This document shows, one piece after another, positions 38,002-46,716 of a stretch of 64,000 bases of DNA. The notes below the pieces were generated by a model. The model did no database searches. It saw only the letters and a program-made list of their open reading frames with translations, and was not told where the DNA came from. The translations under genes and the position numbers were made by a program. The stretch's first letter is position 1; each line of letters begins with the position of its first letter. The stretch covers positions 310,001 to 374,000 of the forward strand of contig NZ_LOWB01000116.1 of assembly GCF_001522865.1 (NCBI RefSeq), read 5' to 3'. This stretch comes from Burkholderia sp. TSV86 (GTDB taxonomy: Bacteria > Pseudomonadota > Gammaproteobacteria > Burkholderiales > Burkholderiaceae).

Positions 38002-38640
38002 TCAGCGTGCCGCGATGGCGATCGCCGCACCGGCCATGGCAGCCGCGCTTGCGCGGTTGGCTGCCTTGACCGCGCGACGGCTCGTCAATAGCCTGCGCGC
38101 GCGGGTGGCAAGCAGCGCCCATGCGAAATCGACGGTGATCAGCACGGCGAGCAGCGTCAGCGTCAACTCGAACCACGCAACAACGCCGACATGCGATATG
38201 TCGACCATCGTCGGCAGCAGCGCGACATAGAACACCATGATTTTCGGGTTGCCCATCGTGATCGCAAAGCCGGTCAGAAACATGCGCAATGGCGAGCTTG
38301 CGCTCGGCAACACGTCGGACGGCGCGTCTGCCGGCGCGAACCACATCTTCCACGCGAGAGACATCAGATAAGCGATGCCGGCGAATTTCAGCGCAAGAAA
38401 TCCGAGTGCGAACGCATGCGCGAGCGCCACAAGCCCGGCTACCGCGCAGGTGAGCCAGATGACCTCACCCAGCCACATCGCTGCGAGAAACGGCAGAATA
38501 TCGCGCAATCCGTTGGTCAGCACGCGCGCGACCAGCGCGGCGATGCTGGGGCCGGGCGAGCCCGCCGCGATCAATAACGCGGCGGCGAAGATAGCAAGGC
38601 TGGACAATGGCACGTCGAATTCTCCGGTTGCATCGTGCAA
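38002..38640 (-). CDS. LysE/RhtB-family amino acid exporter
   Basis: The 212-residue product has about six membrane helices and the family N-terminus LIAAGSPGPSIAALVARVLT with NGLRDILPFLAAMWLGE following. GNPKIMVFYVALLPTMV is the conserved mid-protein motif. It exports amino acids or metabolites from the cytoplasm. A GTG at 38613 (VPLSSLAIF) is an alternative start closer to the first membrane helix. It diverges from the GNAT gene with 72 bp between. Confidence 0.87.
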   Translation of the reverse strand: MHDATGEFDVPLSSLAIFAAALLIAAGSPGPSIAALVARVLTNGLRDILPFLAAMWLGEVIWLTCAVAGLVALAHAFALGFLALKFAGIAYLMSLAWKMWFAPADAPSDVLPSASSPLRMFLTGFAITMGNPKIMVFYVALLPTMVDISHVGVVAWFELTLTLLAVLITVDFAWALLATRARRLLTSRRAVKAANRASAAAMAGAAIAIAAR

Positions 38641-38712
38641 CGATATTTTGAGGCGGAAAGTCGATTATATTGACGCCGATACGAAGCCCCGCGTTCTTTT
38701 TCAGTTCTCACC

Positions 38713-39288
38713 GTGACCGGACACGATCTCGAAGCCCGCTCGATACCGCCCCGAACCAGAACCCCAATTCTGATCCGCGCTGCGCGCGCCGACGAAGCGT
38801 CGACGATGGCCGACCTCGAATCCGCTGCCGCGCAACGTTTCAACGACATCGGCATGCCGCACATCGCGTCGAGCCCGCCGACCGATCTTGCCGATTTGCG
38901 CGCACGGATCGGCGAAGGTTGTGCGCTTGTCGCGCTGGACGGCGGGCGGATCGCCGGTTTCGCAATCTATCGGATGCTCGATGCCGCGCGTCTTTATCTG
39001 GAGGAACTGGACGTGGCGCCCGAGCACGCCGGCCGGCGGATCGGCGTTGCATTGATCGACGCCGTCGTGACGCGTGCCCGGGAGGCTGGCGCCGCGCAGG
39101 TGGTGCTGTCGACGTTCAGGCACGTGCCGTGGAATGCACCGTACTACCGGCGTCTCGGCTTCGTCGATCTCGACGGCCACGCGCTCGACGCCGCGCTCGT
39201 TGCGGTGCGCGCGGCGCACGTCGCGCATGGGCTCGACGAATCGCAGCGCGTGTTCATGAGCCGCACGCTCGGCGTTGGGCGGCGTTAG
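38713..39288 (+). CDS. GNAT-family N-acetyltransferase
   Basis: This 191-residue enzyme has the GNAT acetyl-CoA fold: LIRAARADEASTMADLE, GCALVALDGGRIAGFAIYRM, YLEELDVAPEHAGRRIGVAL (motif A, with the Q/R-x-x-G-x-G/A-like stretch AGRRIGVA) and FRHVPWNAPYYRRLGFVDLD. The acyl acceptor is unknown. The start is GTG at 38713, giving the full N-terminal strand; it diverges from the LysE exporter, a pairing seen elsewhere for detoxifying acetyltransferases and exporters. Confidence 0.83.
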   Translation: MTGHDLEARSIPPRTRTPILIRAARADEASTMADLESAAAQRFNDIGMPHIASSPPTDLADLRARIGEGCALVALDGGRIAGFAIYRMLDAARLYLEELDVAPEHAGRRIGVALIDAVVTRAREAGAAQVVLSTFRHVPWNAPYYRRLGFVDLDGHALDAALVAVRAAHVAHGLDESQRVFMSRTLGVGRR

Positions 39289-39365
39289 CCGGCGGCCGGC
39301 GCGTGTCTATCTAGATAGAGAATAGATAGGGAAGGCGCATCGGCTCAACCATGCGCGGGCCGGCA

Positions 39366-40427
39366 TCAGGCAGCGCCTTCAAGCACTGGATAGTCGGTAT
39401 AGCCCGTTTCGCCGTCCGAATAGAAGGTCGCGGCGTCCGCTCTGTTGAGCGGCGCATTCAATTCAAAGCGGCGCGGCAGATCCGGATTCGCGATGAACAG
39501 CTTGCCCCATGCGACCGCGTCGGCGCGTCCGGCTGCGAGCGCCGCCTGCGCGCTGTCGAGCGTGAATCGCTCGTTTGCAATGAACGGGCCGCCGAACGCT
39601 TCCTTCAATTGCGGGCCGAGCGAATCGTCGCCGGCCGATTCGCGCGCGAACAGAAAAGCGATCTTGCGCCGGCCGAGTTCGCGGGCGACGTAGCCGAACG
39701 TTGCGGCGGGGTTCGAGTCGCCCATCGTATGGGCGTCGCCGCGGGGCGCGAGATGCACGCCCACGCGCCCCGCGCCCCAGACGTCGATCGCCGCATCGAC
39801 TGCTTCGAGCAGCAGCCGCGCGCGGTTCTCGATTGGGCCGCCGTATGCGTCAGTACGCCGGTTCGAGCTGTCCTGGAGAAACTGGTCGAGCAGGTAGCCG
39901 TTCGCACCATGCACTTCGACGCCGTCGAAGCCTGCCGCACGCGCATTCTCGGCGCCGCGCCGGAATGCTGCGACGACGTTGGGAATCTCGGCAAGCTCGA
40001 GCGGGCGCGGCGTCGTATAGGCCCGCTCCGGGCGAACTAGGCTGACATGGCCTTCTGGCGCGAGCGCGCTCGGCGCGACGGGTAATGCGCCGTCGAGGAA
40101 AATTGGGTCTGATACGCGGCCCACATGCCAAAGCTGCAGGAAAATGCGGCCACCCGCTTCGTGCACGGCATCGGTGACGAGCCGCCAGCCCGCGACTTGC
40201 TCGGGCGACCAGATGCCGGGCGTATTCGCGTAACCGACGCCTTGCGGCGTGACCGACGTCGCCTCGCTGATGATGAGCCCCGCTGATGCGCGCTCCGCAT
40301 AGTAGCGGGCCATCAGTGCGTTGGGAGTGCGCGTGCCGCCTGCGCGGGCGCGCGTGAGCGGAGCCATGATGATGCGATTCGGGAGCGTCAGGTCGCCGAT
40401 GGTCAGCGGGTCGAACAGGGTGGGCAT
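39366..40427 (-). CDS. nemA: Old Yellow Enzyme, NADH:flavin oxidoreductase/alkene reductase
   Basis: The protein has 353 residues with the FMN-binding TIM barrel of the OYE family. It has MAPLTRARAGGTRTPNALM, FLQLWHVGR, the substrate-binding His/Asn in VEVHGANGYLLDQFL, and SSNRRTDAYGGPIENRARL. The terminus VAWGKLFIANPDLPRRFELN is standard. It reduces activated C=C bonds, nitro groups or N-ethylmaleimide. The symbol is by family; the exact in-vivo substrate is unknown. It is isolated and faces away from the porin gene. Confidence 0.9.
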   Translation of the reverse strand: MPTLFDPLTIGDLTLPNRIIMAPLTRARAGGTRTPNALMARYYAERASAGLIISEATSVTPQGVGYANTPGIWSPEQVAGWRLVTDAVHEAGGRIFLQLWHVGRVSDPIFLDGALPVAPSALAPEGHVSLVRPERAYTTPRPLELAEIPNVVAAFRRGAENARAAGFDGVEVHGANGYLLDQFLQDSSNRRTDAYGGPIENRARLLLEAVDAAIDVWGAGRVGVHLAPRGDAHTMGDSNPAATFGYVARELGRRKIAFLFARESAGDDSLGPQLKEAFGGPFIANERFTLDSAQAALAAGRADAVAWGKLFIANPDLPRRFELNAPLNRADAATFYSDGETGYTDYPVLEGAA

Positions 40428-41022
40428 GGCAGTGGCCTCGAGTACTTGGTGGGGAGAATGGGTACAGCCGGTTCCCGAAGCTTAGACCGGCGCATGGTCG
40501 GATAGCCAACAACACTGCATCGAATAGGGATGTTCGATAGAAATTCTCGATGGGCGACGGCGGAAAGTCCGATGTTCGGGGGCATTTCTCCGCATACAAG
40601 CTTTCGGTTGAGCGACGATGTGGGTGTAAAATTCAGTAAAAATTGCCGGTCGTGGCGTTTTCGGGCGTTTTCAGGCAGATGGACTTGTTGTTTCTATGCA
40701 ACCGTCGAGACGCTGACACAAAGTAATGGCCGAAGTGACCCCACCAAAAAAGTGCCGTCAATAACCCAAAAAGTTTATATAAAACAAAAGCTTATAAGGA
40801 GGCGGCATTTCTATTATTTCTAGTTCTGGAAAAGCTTATTTCGCCTTGTGCGAATGGCGACCCTAGGGTGCACCCCTAAACTCTCGGTTCCAGAACGGGC
40901 AACCATCCGGGCGCGGCCATGTGGATGTTTCACAAAGCCGACGTGGCGCTTCCGGGCGGTTGTGGACCGTTTAACAAACGAGGCCGCAAGGTCTGACCTT
41001 TTTTGTAAAGGGAGCTTCACGC
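40428..41022. promoter_or_regulatory. Long leader/promoter region of the porin gene
   Basis: This 595-bp intergenic region precedes a highly expressed porin gene. It is AT-rich at 40730-40840 (GTTTATATAAAAC, AAGCTTATAAGGAGG). It contains the 10-bp palindrome GGGTGCACCC at 40866-40875 and ends with AAAGGGAGC ahead of the start. No gene is supported. Confidence 0.5.
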
Positions 41023-42144
41023 ATGAAAAAGACTCTGATTGTTGCAGCAGTCGCTGCATCGTTCGCCACTGTCGCACACGCTCAAAGCAGCGTCACGCTG
41101 TACGGTGTGCTCGACGCGGGCGTCACGTACCAAAGCAACGTCGCTACGCCGTCGGGCAGCGGCAAGTCGCTGTGGTCGGTTGGTAGCGGCATCGACCAAA
41201 GCCGCTTCGGCCTGCGTGGTTCGGAAGACCTCGGCGGCGGCCTGAAGGCGATCTTCACGTTGGAGAGCGGCTTCAACATCGGTAACGGCAAGTTCCAGAA
41301 CAACGGCGGCATGTTCAACCGTCAAGCGTTCGTCGGCCTGTCGAGCAACTACGGCACGGTCACGCTGGGTCGCCAGTTCGACTCGACGTATGACTACCTG
41401 GCTCCGCTGTCGGCAACGGGCACCTGGGGCGGCACGTATTTCGCGCACCCGCTCAACAACGACAACCTGAACACGAACGGCGGCTACGCTGTGAACAACA
41501 CGATCAAGTTCACGAGCGCGAACTACGCCGGCCTGCAATTCGGCGGCACGTACTCGTTCTCGAACAGCTCGCAGTTCGCGAACAACCGTGCGTATAGCGG
41601 CGGTTTCTCGTATCAGTACCAAGGCCTGCGTATCGGCGGTTCGTATTCGCAAGCGAACAACGCTGGTCAGCCGGTTAACGGTGCTAACAGCAGCGTGATC
41701 GGCGCAATCGACAACTCGGCTTACGCCTCGCAAGGTCGTTCGCGCGTCTACGGTGCTGGCGCGAGCTACGCTTACGGCCCGCTGCAAGGCGGCCTGCTCT
41801 GGACGCAATCGCGTCTTGACGACCGTGCAAACGGCGCTGGTACGCTGCGTGCAGACAACTACGAAGCGAACCTGAAGTACAACCTGACGCCGGCTTTGGG
41901 TCTGGGTGCTGCTTACACGTACACGAACGCGAAGCTGAACGGCGACAGCGCACACTGGAATCAGTTCGGCCTGCAAGCCGACTACGCGCTGTCGAAGCGT
42001 ACCGACGTGTACGCACAAGCTGTGTACCAGCGTGCGTCGAAGAACGCTGGCGGCGCATCGATCTGGAATGGCGATCCGACGACGCCGGCAAGCACGTCGA
42101 TCAACCAAACCGCAGCGACGATTGGTCTGCGTCACCGCTTCTAA
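41023..42144 (+). CDS. General diffusion porin, Omp38/OpcP type
   Basis: The protein has 373 residues with a signal peptide (MKKTLIVAAVAASFATVAHA) and the 16-strand Burkholderia trimeric porin pattern: QSSVTLYGVLDAGVTYQSN, SRFGLRGSEDLGGGLKAIF, QAFVGLSSNYGTVTLGRQFD, and the C-terminal ATIGLRHRF ending in phenylalanine needed for outer-membrane insertion. It resembles what I recall of Omp38 of B. pseudomallei very closely. Codons are strongly biased to AAC, AAG and CGT, as expected for an abundant protein. It allows passage of small hydrophilic solutes, including sugars and antibiotics. It has its own UUCG-loop terminator. Confidence 0.93.
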   Translation: MKKTLIVAAVAASFATVAHAQSSVTLYGVLDAGVTYQSNVATPSGSGKSLWSVGSGIDQSRFGLRGSEDLGGGLKAIFTLESGFNIGNGKFQNNGGMFNRQAFVGLSSNYGTVTLGRQFDSTYDYLAPLSATGTWGGTYFAHPLNNDNLNTNGGYAVNNTIKFTSANYAGLQFGGTYSFSNSSQFANNRAYSGGFSYQYQGLRIGGSYSQANNAGQPVNGANSSVIGAIDNSAYASQGRSRVYGAGASYAYGPLQGGLLWTQSRLDDRANGAGTLRADNYEANLKYNLTPALGLGAAYTYTNAKLNGDSAHWNQFGLQADYALSKRTDVYAQAVYQRASKNAGGASIWNGDPTTPASTSINQTAATIGLRHRF

Positions 42145-42171
42145 GCGTGACGGCTGGCTTGTCCAGTCTCG

Positions 42172-42198
42172 AAAAGGCGCCTTCGGGCGCCTTTTTTT
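42172..42198 (+). terminator. Porin intrinsic terminator
   Basis: AAAAGGCGCC, a TTCG tetraloop and GGCGCCTTTTTTT form a 10-bp stem followed by a T-run, 28 bp after the porin stop. Confidence 0.93.
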
Positions 42199-42234
42199 AT
42201 GCGTGATGCGCGCATGCAAGCACAGGGCGAAAGC

Positions 42235-42273
42235 AAAAAAGCGAGGGTTGCCTGCCAGCATCCTCGCTTTTTT
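42235..42273 (-). terminator. Intrinsic terminator for the rnk-like gene (bidirectional)
   Basis: AAAAAAGCGAGG and CCTCGCTTTTTT flank a 15-base loop. The A-run and T-run make it work on both strands; it lies 21 bp after the stop of the minus-strand Rnk-like gene. Confidence 0.88.
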
Positions 42274-42293
42274 GTTGGGCTGGCGATCGCCGG

Positions 42294-42692
42294 TCAGTGC
42301 GTGTAATCGCCGCTCGCTTCCGGCTGGTACAGAATCTCATCGATCGTCAGTACCGCAGTGCCGCCGTCGGGCGACGCGACTGTCACGTGCTCACCCCGGC
42401 GTGCGCCGAGCAGCGCGATGCCGACCGGCGAAAACACGTTCAGGTGGCCTTGGGCGAAGTCCGCCGCGTCTGGATAAACGATCGTCCAGATCATCTGCTG
42501 CCCGGATGTCTTGTCGATCAAGCTGACTTGCGAATTCATCGTGACGACATTGGCGCGAATTTTCGGCGATTCGACGATATCCGCGCGCTCGAGCAGCGTG
42601 TCGAGCATCGCCTGATAATGCGGATTGCGTTCCGCATGCCTTTCCAGGCGTGCGACGTCGAGTTCGGTAAGCTGGTAAATGCGTTTTTTCAT
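42294..42692 (-). CDS. rnk: Rnk-type nucleoside diphosphate kinase regulator (GreA/GreB family)
   Basis: This 132-residue protein has a short N-terminal coiled segment (TELDVARLERHAER) and the GreA/GreB C-terminal FKBP-like domain (VESPKIRANVVTMNSQVSLI, WTIVYPDAAD, VFSPVGIALLGARRG). Length and domain order match Rnk, which competes for RNA polymerase and affects nucleotide pools. The ATG at 42692 gives the standard MKKRIYQL start; the upstream frame to 42734 is an unneeded extension. A bidirectional terminator follows. Confidence 0.87.
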   Translation of the reverse strand: MKKRIYQLTELDVARLERHAERNPHYQAMLDTLLERADIVESPKIRANVVTMNSQVSLIDKTSGQQMIWTIVYPDAADFAQGHLNVFSPVGIALLGARRGEHVTVASPDGGTAVLTIDEILYQPEASGDYTH

Positions 42693-43211
42693 GACCGTCT
42701 CCGATAGGCGATAAGGGAAAGGCGGCGAGGCCAACCTGTGTGTGGAATCGCCCGGAGCCTGGCTGACGCGGCTCCGGCGGAGGGTGACGTCAGATCAGGC
42801 GCCGGGCGTCGGCGAGCGGTGCGGCAAGCATGCTTCGAAGAAGCGGGAGCATCGCGCTGGCGGCCGTGATCACGCGCACGCCGCATGGGCAGCATGTTGT
42901 GAAGGCGGAGATGGCCTGCGCGCGCATGATTGGGAGAATAAGGTTGCGGAAAACGTGACTTTACAAATATACAATAAAGTGACAGAACGGGCAGCTATGG
43001 CTTCGCATACATCCGACTATTGTTGCCGATACGATGCTTTTTGCTTTTTGTCGACTGACCAAGGCTCGCGATTTTTTCCATCCTTGCAACGGTGTATGTT
43101 CGAACTAGGTATTTTCCCTTGATGGCCTGCTGACTAGACTGAAATCAATCGCTTCGGACACGACGGATGAGTTCGACGCGACGCTAATAAAACATTTCGG
43201 AGGTCAGCACT
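42693..43211. other. Gap between rnk-like gene and second DUF4148 gene
   Basis: No supported gene lies in these 519 bp. The part 42940-43130 is AT-rich and probably holds the promoter for the DUF4148 gene; a TTTCGGAGG ribosome binding site precedes its ATG. Confidence 0.5.
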
Positions 43212-43550
43212 ATGAAATCGTTCGTCCACGCAGCCGTAGCCGTTTCCATTCTCGCCGCGCCGCTCGCTTCTTTCGCGCAAGCCGATCAGCAATCGCTGAC
43301 CCGCGAGCAGGTGCGCTCGGAATTGGTGCAACTCGAGCAAAACGGCTATAAGCCTGAAGTCAGCGATTCCCAATACCCGGCAAACGTCCAGGCGGCGACG
43401 CGCCGCGCGCAGCCGGCGCAGCCGGCGCAGCAAACGCTCACGCATGCCGACACGAGCGGCTACGGCGTGCAGCCGGTTGGCGTAGCCGAATCCGGCCGCC
43501 GCGTGGCGAAGCCGGCTTCGTCCCTCAATTCGATCTACTTTGGGCATTGA
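43212..43550 (+). CDS. DUF4148 small secreted protein
   Basis: This 112-residue protein has a signal peptide (MKSFVHAAVAVSILAAPLASFAQ) and the DUF4148 core TREQVRSELVQLEQNGYKP plus SDSQYPANVQAA. The rest is a proline/alanine/glutamine-rich tail (AQPAQPAQQ). It is a second member of the family in this window, sharing the core with the 2597-2938 protein but not the tail. Function is unknown. It is terminated by the hairpin at 43693-43722. Confidence 0.85.
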   Translation: MKSFVHAAVAVSILAAPLASFAQADQQSLTREQVRSELVQLEQNGYKPEVSDSQYPANVQAATRRAQPAQPAQQTLTHADTSGYGVQPVGVAESGRRVAKPASSLNSIYFGH

Positions 43551-43692
43551 ACGTGGCGCGTCCGGCCGACCCGGACGCGTGCTGTTGGCGCGCCGCGCGC
43601 AAAAACCGATTCGATAAGCGGCAGGGCCGCGCAGGCTGCGCGAGGCCCGCGATGCGGGAACCGAACCTCCGTCGCCGCATCCCGGCGGCTTT

Positions 43693-43722
43693 GCCCAAAC
43701 GTGAAGCGTTTGGGCATTTTTT
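43693..43722 (+). terminator. Intrinsic terminator
   Basis: GCCCAAACG, TGAAG loop and CGTTTGGGC form a 9-bp stem followed by ATTTTTT, 142 bp after the DUF4148 stop and just before the convergent CBS-domain gene. Confidence 0.88.
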
Positions 43723-43741
43723 GGCGACAGTGGGGCCGCGC

Positions 43742-44209
43742 TTATTGCAAGTGCGTGGCGGCGTGCGGCGTGCCGTGGATGTAATGCTCGAGTTGATTGA
43801 TCGTGAATTGCTGGTCGGCGATCACGCTTTTCACAAGATCCCCGATCGATATGAAGCCCACAAGATGGCCATCGTCGAGAACCGGCAGATGGCGGATACG
43901 ATGTTCCGTCATCAGCGCCATGCATTCGTCGCTCGTTTGCGTCGGTTCGACATAGCGCACCCTCGACGTCATGATTTCCTCGACGTGCGTTGCTTTGGAC
44001 GACCGGTCCAGAAGAACGACTTTGCGTGCATAGTCCCGTTCTGTCACGATGCCGACGATCTTCGCGCCTTCCATCACGAGCAACGCGCCGATGCCTTTTT
44101 CCGCCATCAGTTTGATTGCGTCATAGACGGAATCGGACCTTTTGACCGAATGGATCGTGTGGCCGGAATCGGGCTTGGATTTGAGAATCTGTGCGACGGT
44201 GATGCTCAT
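43742..44209 (-). CDS. CBS-domain pair protein
   Basis: This 155-residue protein is a tandem CBS (Bateman) module: residues about 18-75 (VKRSDSVYDAIKLMAEKGIG, ALLVMEGAKIVGIVTERDYA) and 85-140 (MTSRVRYVEPTQTSDECMAL, RIRHLPVLDDGHLVGFISIG). The GIVTERDY and GFISIGDLV motifs form the adenosine-nucleotide binding sites. No catalytic domain is attached, so it is probably an energy-sensing or regulatory subunit. It diverges from ribA with a 166-bp gap. Confidence 0.9.
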   Translation of the reverse strand: MSITVAQILKSKPDSGHTIHSVKRSDSVYDAIKLMAEKGIGALLVMEGAKIVGIVTERDYARKVVLLDRSSKATHVEEIMTSRVRYVEPTQTSDECMALMTEHRIRHLPVLDDGHLVGFISIGDLVKSVIADQQFTINQLEHYIHGTPHAATHLQ

Positions 44210-44375
44210 ACGCGGTCTCCGTTGGCTGGGCGGTGCACAGAAAGCGGCGCCGGCTTGGCGCCGAGGAAGAATTCAGTATAGGCCTGCTCGAGCGGCTAAC
44301 ACGACATTCTGTTGTTAGATTAGCGGTAAACTTTGTTCGCCCGCTATCCAGTACATTCCTTAATTTCTTTATTCG

Positions 44376-45038
44376 ATGCATTCCAAGATGTCTTCGTGTC
44401 CCTTTTCGACGCAGCCGGACGACGGCGCCGCCTCCGAGTGCGTGACGCTTGTCGCAACCGCGATGCTCCCAACCCGCTACGGCACGTTTACGTCCTACGC
44501 GTTTCGTGTTGCCGGCAGCGAGGCCGAGCATTTGGCGTTGGTGGCGGGCGATGTCACCGGGCAATCGCCGGTGCTGACGCGGCTCCATTCCGAATGCCTG
44601 ACGGGCGATGTATTCGGTTCATACCGGTGCGACTGCGGCGAGCAGCTTGATCTTGCGTTGCGCTATATCGCGGCTGAAGGGCGCGGCGTGTTGTTGTACC
44701 TGCGCGGGCACGAAGGGCGTGGAATTGGTTTGAGCAACAAGATTCGCGCGTATGCGCTGCAGGAGCAGGGGCGAGATACCGTTGAGGCGAATCTCGATCT
44801 CGGCTTGCCGGACGACGCGCGCGAGTACGATTCCGCAGCCGCGATCCTGCGCATTCTGAAGGTCACGTCAGTCCGGCTGATGAGCAACAATCCGAAGAAA
44901 TTCGACACCCTCGCGGCACACGGTATCCCGGTTTGCGAACGCGTCGCGCTCGCGGTGCCGGTGCGCGAGGAAAATGAGCGTTATATCCGCACTAAACAGC
45001 TCAAATTCGGTCACTATTACTTCGACGAAAACGAATAG
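44376..45038 (+). CDS. ribA: GTP cyclohydrolase II
   Basis: The protein has 220 residues and catalyses the first step of riboflavin synthesis, GTP to 2,5-diamino-6-ribosylamino-pyrimidinone phosphate. The zinc-binding cysteines are Cys74, Cys85 and Cys87 ([20 protein letters not shown]). [10 protein letters not shown] and [19 protein letters not shown] follow. It is the stand-alone form, without the DHBP synthase domain. No FMN riboswitch is visible upstream. Its last 22 bp overlap the tail of the convergent gene at 45017-45805. Confidence 0.93.
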   Translation: MHSKMSSCPFSTQPDDGAASECVTLVATAMLPTRYGTFTSYAFRVAGSEAEHLALVAGDVTGQSPVLTRLHSECLTGDVFGSYRCDCGEQLDLALRYIAAEGRGVLLYLRGHEGRGIGLSNKIRAYALQEQGRDTVEANLDLGLPDDAREYDSAAAILRILKVTSVRLMSNNPKKFDTLAAHGIPVCERVALAVPVREENERYIRTKQLKFGHYYFDENE

Positions 45039-45805
45039 GCCGACGGGTGGCGAGGCTGGCGCGCGCCGAAGCGTTGCTCGGCGATCGGCAGATCGAAGCG
45101 GCGCCGGACTTCGGCGGCGATCCAGTCGCACGTGCGCCGCGCGCAGTCCGTGAGCGTCTGGCGGTCGGCATGGCCGTCGATATCATAGACGAAGCGTACG
45201 TTCACCTCGTCGCCGGTCTGTCGATGTTCAAGCTCATTCAGGTGCAAGCCCGGCGAGTGGCCCTGCGCGAGCGCGCGCAACTCGTCGAAGTGATATTCGA
45301 GCCAGTCGGCGAAAAAGCGTGCGTCGCCGCGATCCGCGAGACGAAAGGCCGCACGGCGTGTCGGGCGGGCATCGGGAAGTGTGGCTGAGGCCGGGGATGC
45401 TTCGCGTGACGCGGCATCGCTCGGAGTGGCCAGCGCCGCGCCATCCTGCTGGGAGAGTATGCCGGCGTCCCGGCAGTGCGCGTGCAATGCGTGCCAGAGC
45501 AAAGCGTCGCCGTTCGCGGTCGATGGCTGCATCGTCAGATCGTGCGTGCCATCATCGCGCGGCGCGCTCTGGCGTACCACGAGCCGCAGCGTGCAAAGCG
45601 GCACCTCGTCCAGATAGAGCGTGGCCGAACGCGGCACGCCGAAGACAGGTGGCATTGTGCCGTGCGCACGGAAGACAAGCCCATGCCGGCCAAGCCGCAC
45701 GAGTGGCAGGCGGCTGGCAAACGGTGGGTAGGCGATGGTGATGTGCGGGGTCGCGCCGTTGTCGAGCGTGGGCAGCATCGTGCGAAAGACCGATGAGTGG
45801 TCCAC
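45017..45805 (-). CDS. Uncharacterised protein downstream of the luxI homologue
   Basis: This 262-residue protein has no family I recognise. The N-terminal 90 residues look beta-rich and hydrophobic ([37 protein letters not shown]). A low-complexity alanine/threonine-rich linker follows around 115-145, then a helical C-terminal part with [16 protein letters not shown] and [21 protein letters not shown] chose GTG 45805, which follows AAGGAGA; the upstream ATG at 45841 would translate through that site. It starts 70 bp after the luxI-homologue stop on the same strand, so it may be co-transcribed with it and quorum-controlled. It overlaps ribA tail-to-tail by 22 bp. Confidence 0.65.
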   Translation of the reverse strand: MDHSSVFRTMLPTLDNGATPHITIAYPPFASRLPLVRLGRHGLVFRAHGTMPPVFGVPRSATLYLDEVPLCTLRLVVRQSAPRDDGTHDLTMQPSTANGDALLWHALHAHCRDAGILSQQDGAALATPSDAASREASPASATLPDARPTRRAAFRLADRGDARFFADWLEYHFDELRALAQGHSPGLHLNELEHRQTGDEVNVRFVYDIDGHADRQTLTDCARRTCDWIAAEVRRRFDLPIAEQRFGARQPRHPSAYSFSSK

Positions 45806-45875
45806 GATATGTCGTTCTCCTTGAAATGAGCGAATAACCAACCGGACTGGTACTGATGCGTGCCGGCCGGTGGGC

Positions 45876-46499
45876 TCAGGCCATTTCGGCCTGCTGCGTC
45901 GTAAGTAGTGGCGTCAGCGTGGGAGCAAGGTCGAGCGCGGCGAGCGTCTGGCTGTCCAGATCGATCCAGCACGCGACGACCATGCGCCCGTCGATCTGTT
46001 GCGCGGGGCCGGCCCGGTGAGCGTGAACGCCGATGCGGCGGAACAGCCGCTCCATGCTCAGAAACGTCACGCCGATGAGCTGCTTGGCGCCGAGCCGGAC
46101 AGCGCATTCCACGACAGCTGCCAACATCGGCCGCACCATCCAGCTCGAATTGCCCGCGCCGGACGGATCGTCGCCATTTGCCGCGAAGCGCGACAATTCC
46201 CAGACGGCGGCGGATTGCGGCATCGGGAGATCTTCGGCGACCAGGTTTGGGAACAGTTCTTTCAGCAGATAGGGGCGTGTGGTCGGCAATAGCCGCGCAC
46301 AGCCGCAGATGGCGCCGGCGTCATCGCGGGCAATCACGTAGACGGTATCGTCCCGGTCGTACTGGTCGCGCTCGAAGCCTTCGCCGGCCGATGGCAGTTT
46401 CCAGCCGAGTTGTTCGACGAAAACGCGGTGCCGATAAATGCCCAGATCATTCGCCAGACTGTTAGGCAGATGCCCGTCGCCATGAACGAAAGTTTGCAT
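45876..46499 (-). CDS. btaI1: Acyl-homoserine-lactone synthase (CepI/BtaI1/BpsI type)
   Basis: This 207-residue LuxI-family enzyme makes an N-acyl-homoserine lactone from S-adenosylmethionine and acyl-ACP. It has the invariant residues of the family: Arg23/25, Phe27 and Trp33 (YRHRVFVEQLGW), Asp45 and Asp48, and Arg69 in CARLLPTT, plus WELSRFAANG. It is closest to CepI/BtaI1/BpsI, which make C8-HSL. Start 46499 gives the family N-terminus MQTFVHG; the in-frame ATG at 46538 lies too far upstream. A lux-box palindrome lies 66 bp upstream, so it should be activated by the LuxR homologue encoded nearby. The symbol follows B. thailandensis; in B. pseudomallei it is bpsI/pmlI. Confidence 0.93.
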   Translation of the reverse strand: MQTFVHGDGHLPNSLANDLGIYRHRVFVEQLGWKLPSAGEGFERDQYDRDDTVYVIARDDAGAICGCARLLPTTRPYLLKELFPNLVAEDLPMPQSAAVWELSRFAANGDDPSGAGNSSWMVRPMLAAVVECAVRLGAKQLIGVTFLSMERLFRRIGVHAHRAGPAQQIDGRMVVACWIDLDSQTLAALDLAPTLTPLLTTQQAEMA

Positions 46500-46564
46500 G
46501 CTGTCGTCCTCGTTGCGTGTGCTTTGGATTGGGCGCATTACATCGCGCGCTCCGAGGACAAGTA

Positions 46565-46584
46565 ACTGTTAACCCTAACAGGGT
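46565..46584 (-). promoter_or_regulatory. lux/cep box upstream of the AHL synthase gene
   Basis: The plus strand reads AACTGTTAACCCTAACAGGG. CTGTTA and TAACAG form a perfect 6-bp dyad with a 4-bp centre. The minus-strand reading CCCTGTTAGGGTTAACAGTT fits the CepR/BtaR1 lux-box consensus I recall. It ends 66 bp before the synthase start codon. Confidence 0.85.
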
Positions 46585-46716
46585 CGGGACAACGGGGAAG
46601 GAATATGGGGACGGGGACTTTTTGGTGATTTGCCAGCGGAAAATTGATAAATCGCTTGCCAATCCACTATGTTCAAGGAATATTGGACAATACGGACTGC
46701 GCAGCAGCCGGACCGA

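Noticed and set aside
40989-41005. Possible attenuator AAGGTCTGACCTTTTTT before the porin
   Set aside because: Only four base pairs remain once a loop of five is allowed, too weak for a terminator.
44210-44375. Possible FMN riboswitch upstream of ribA
   Set aside because: The conserved RFN core is not visible; only a short GGCGCC hairpin is present.
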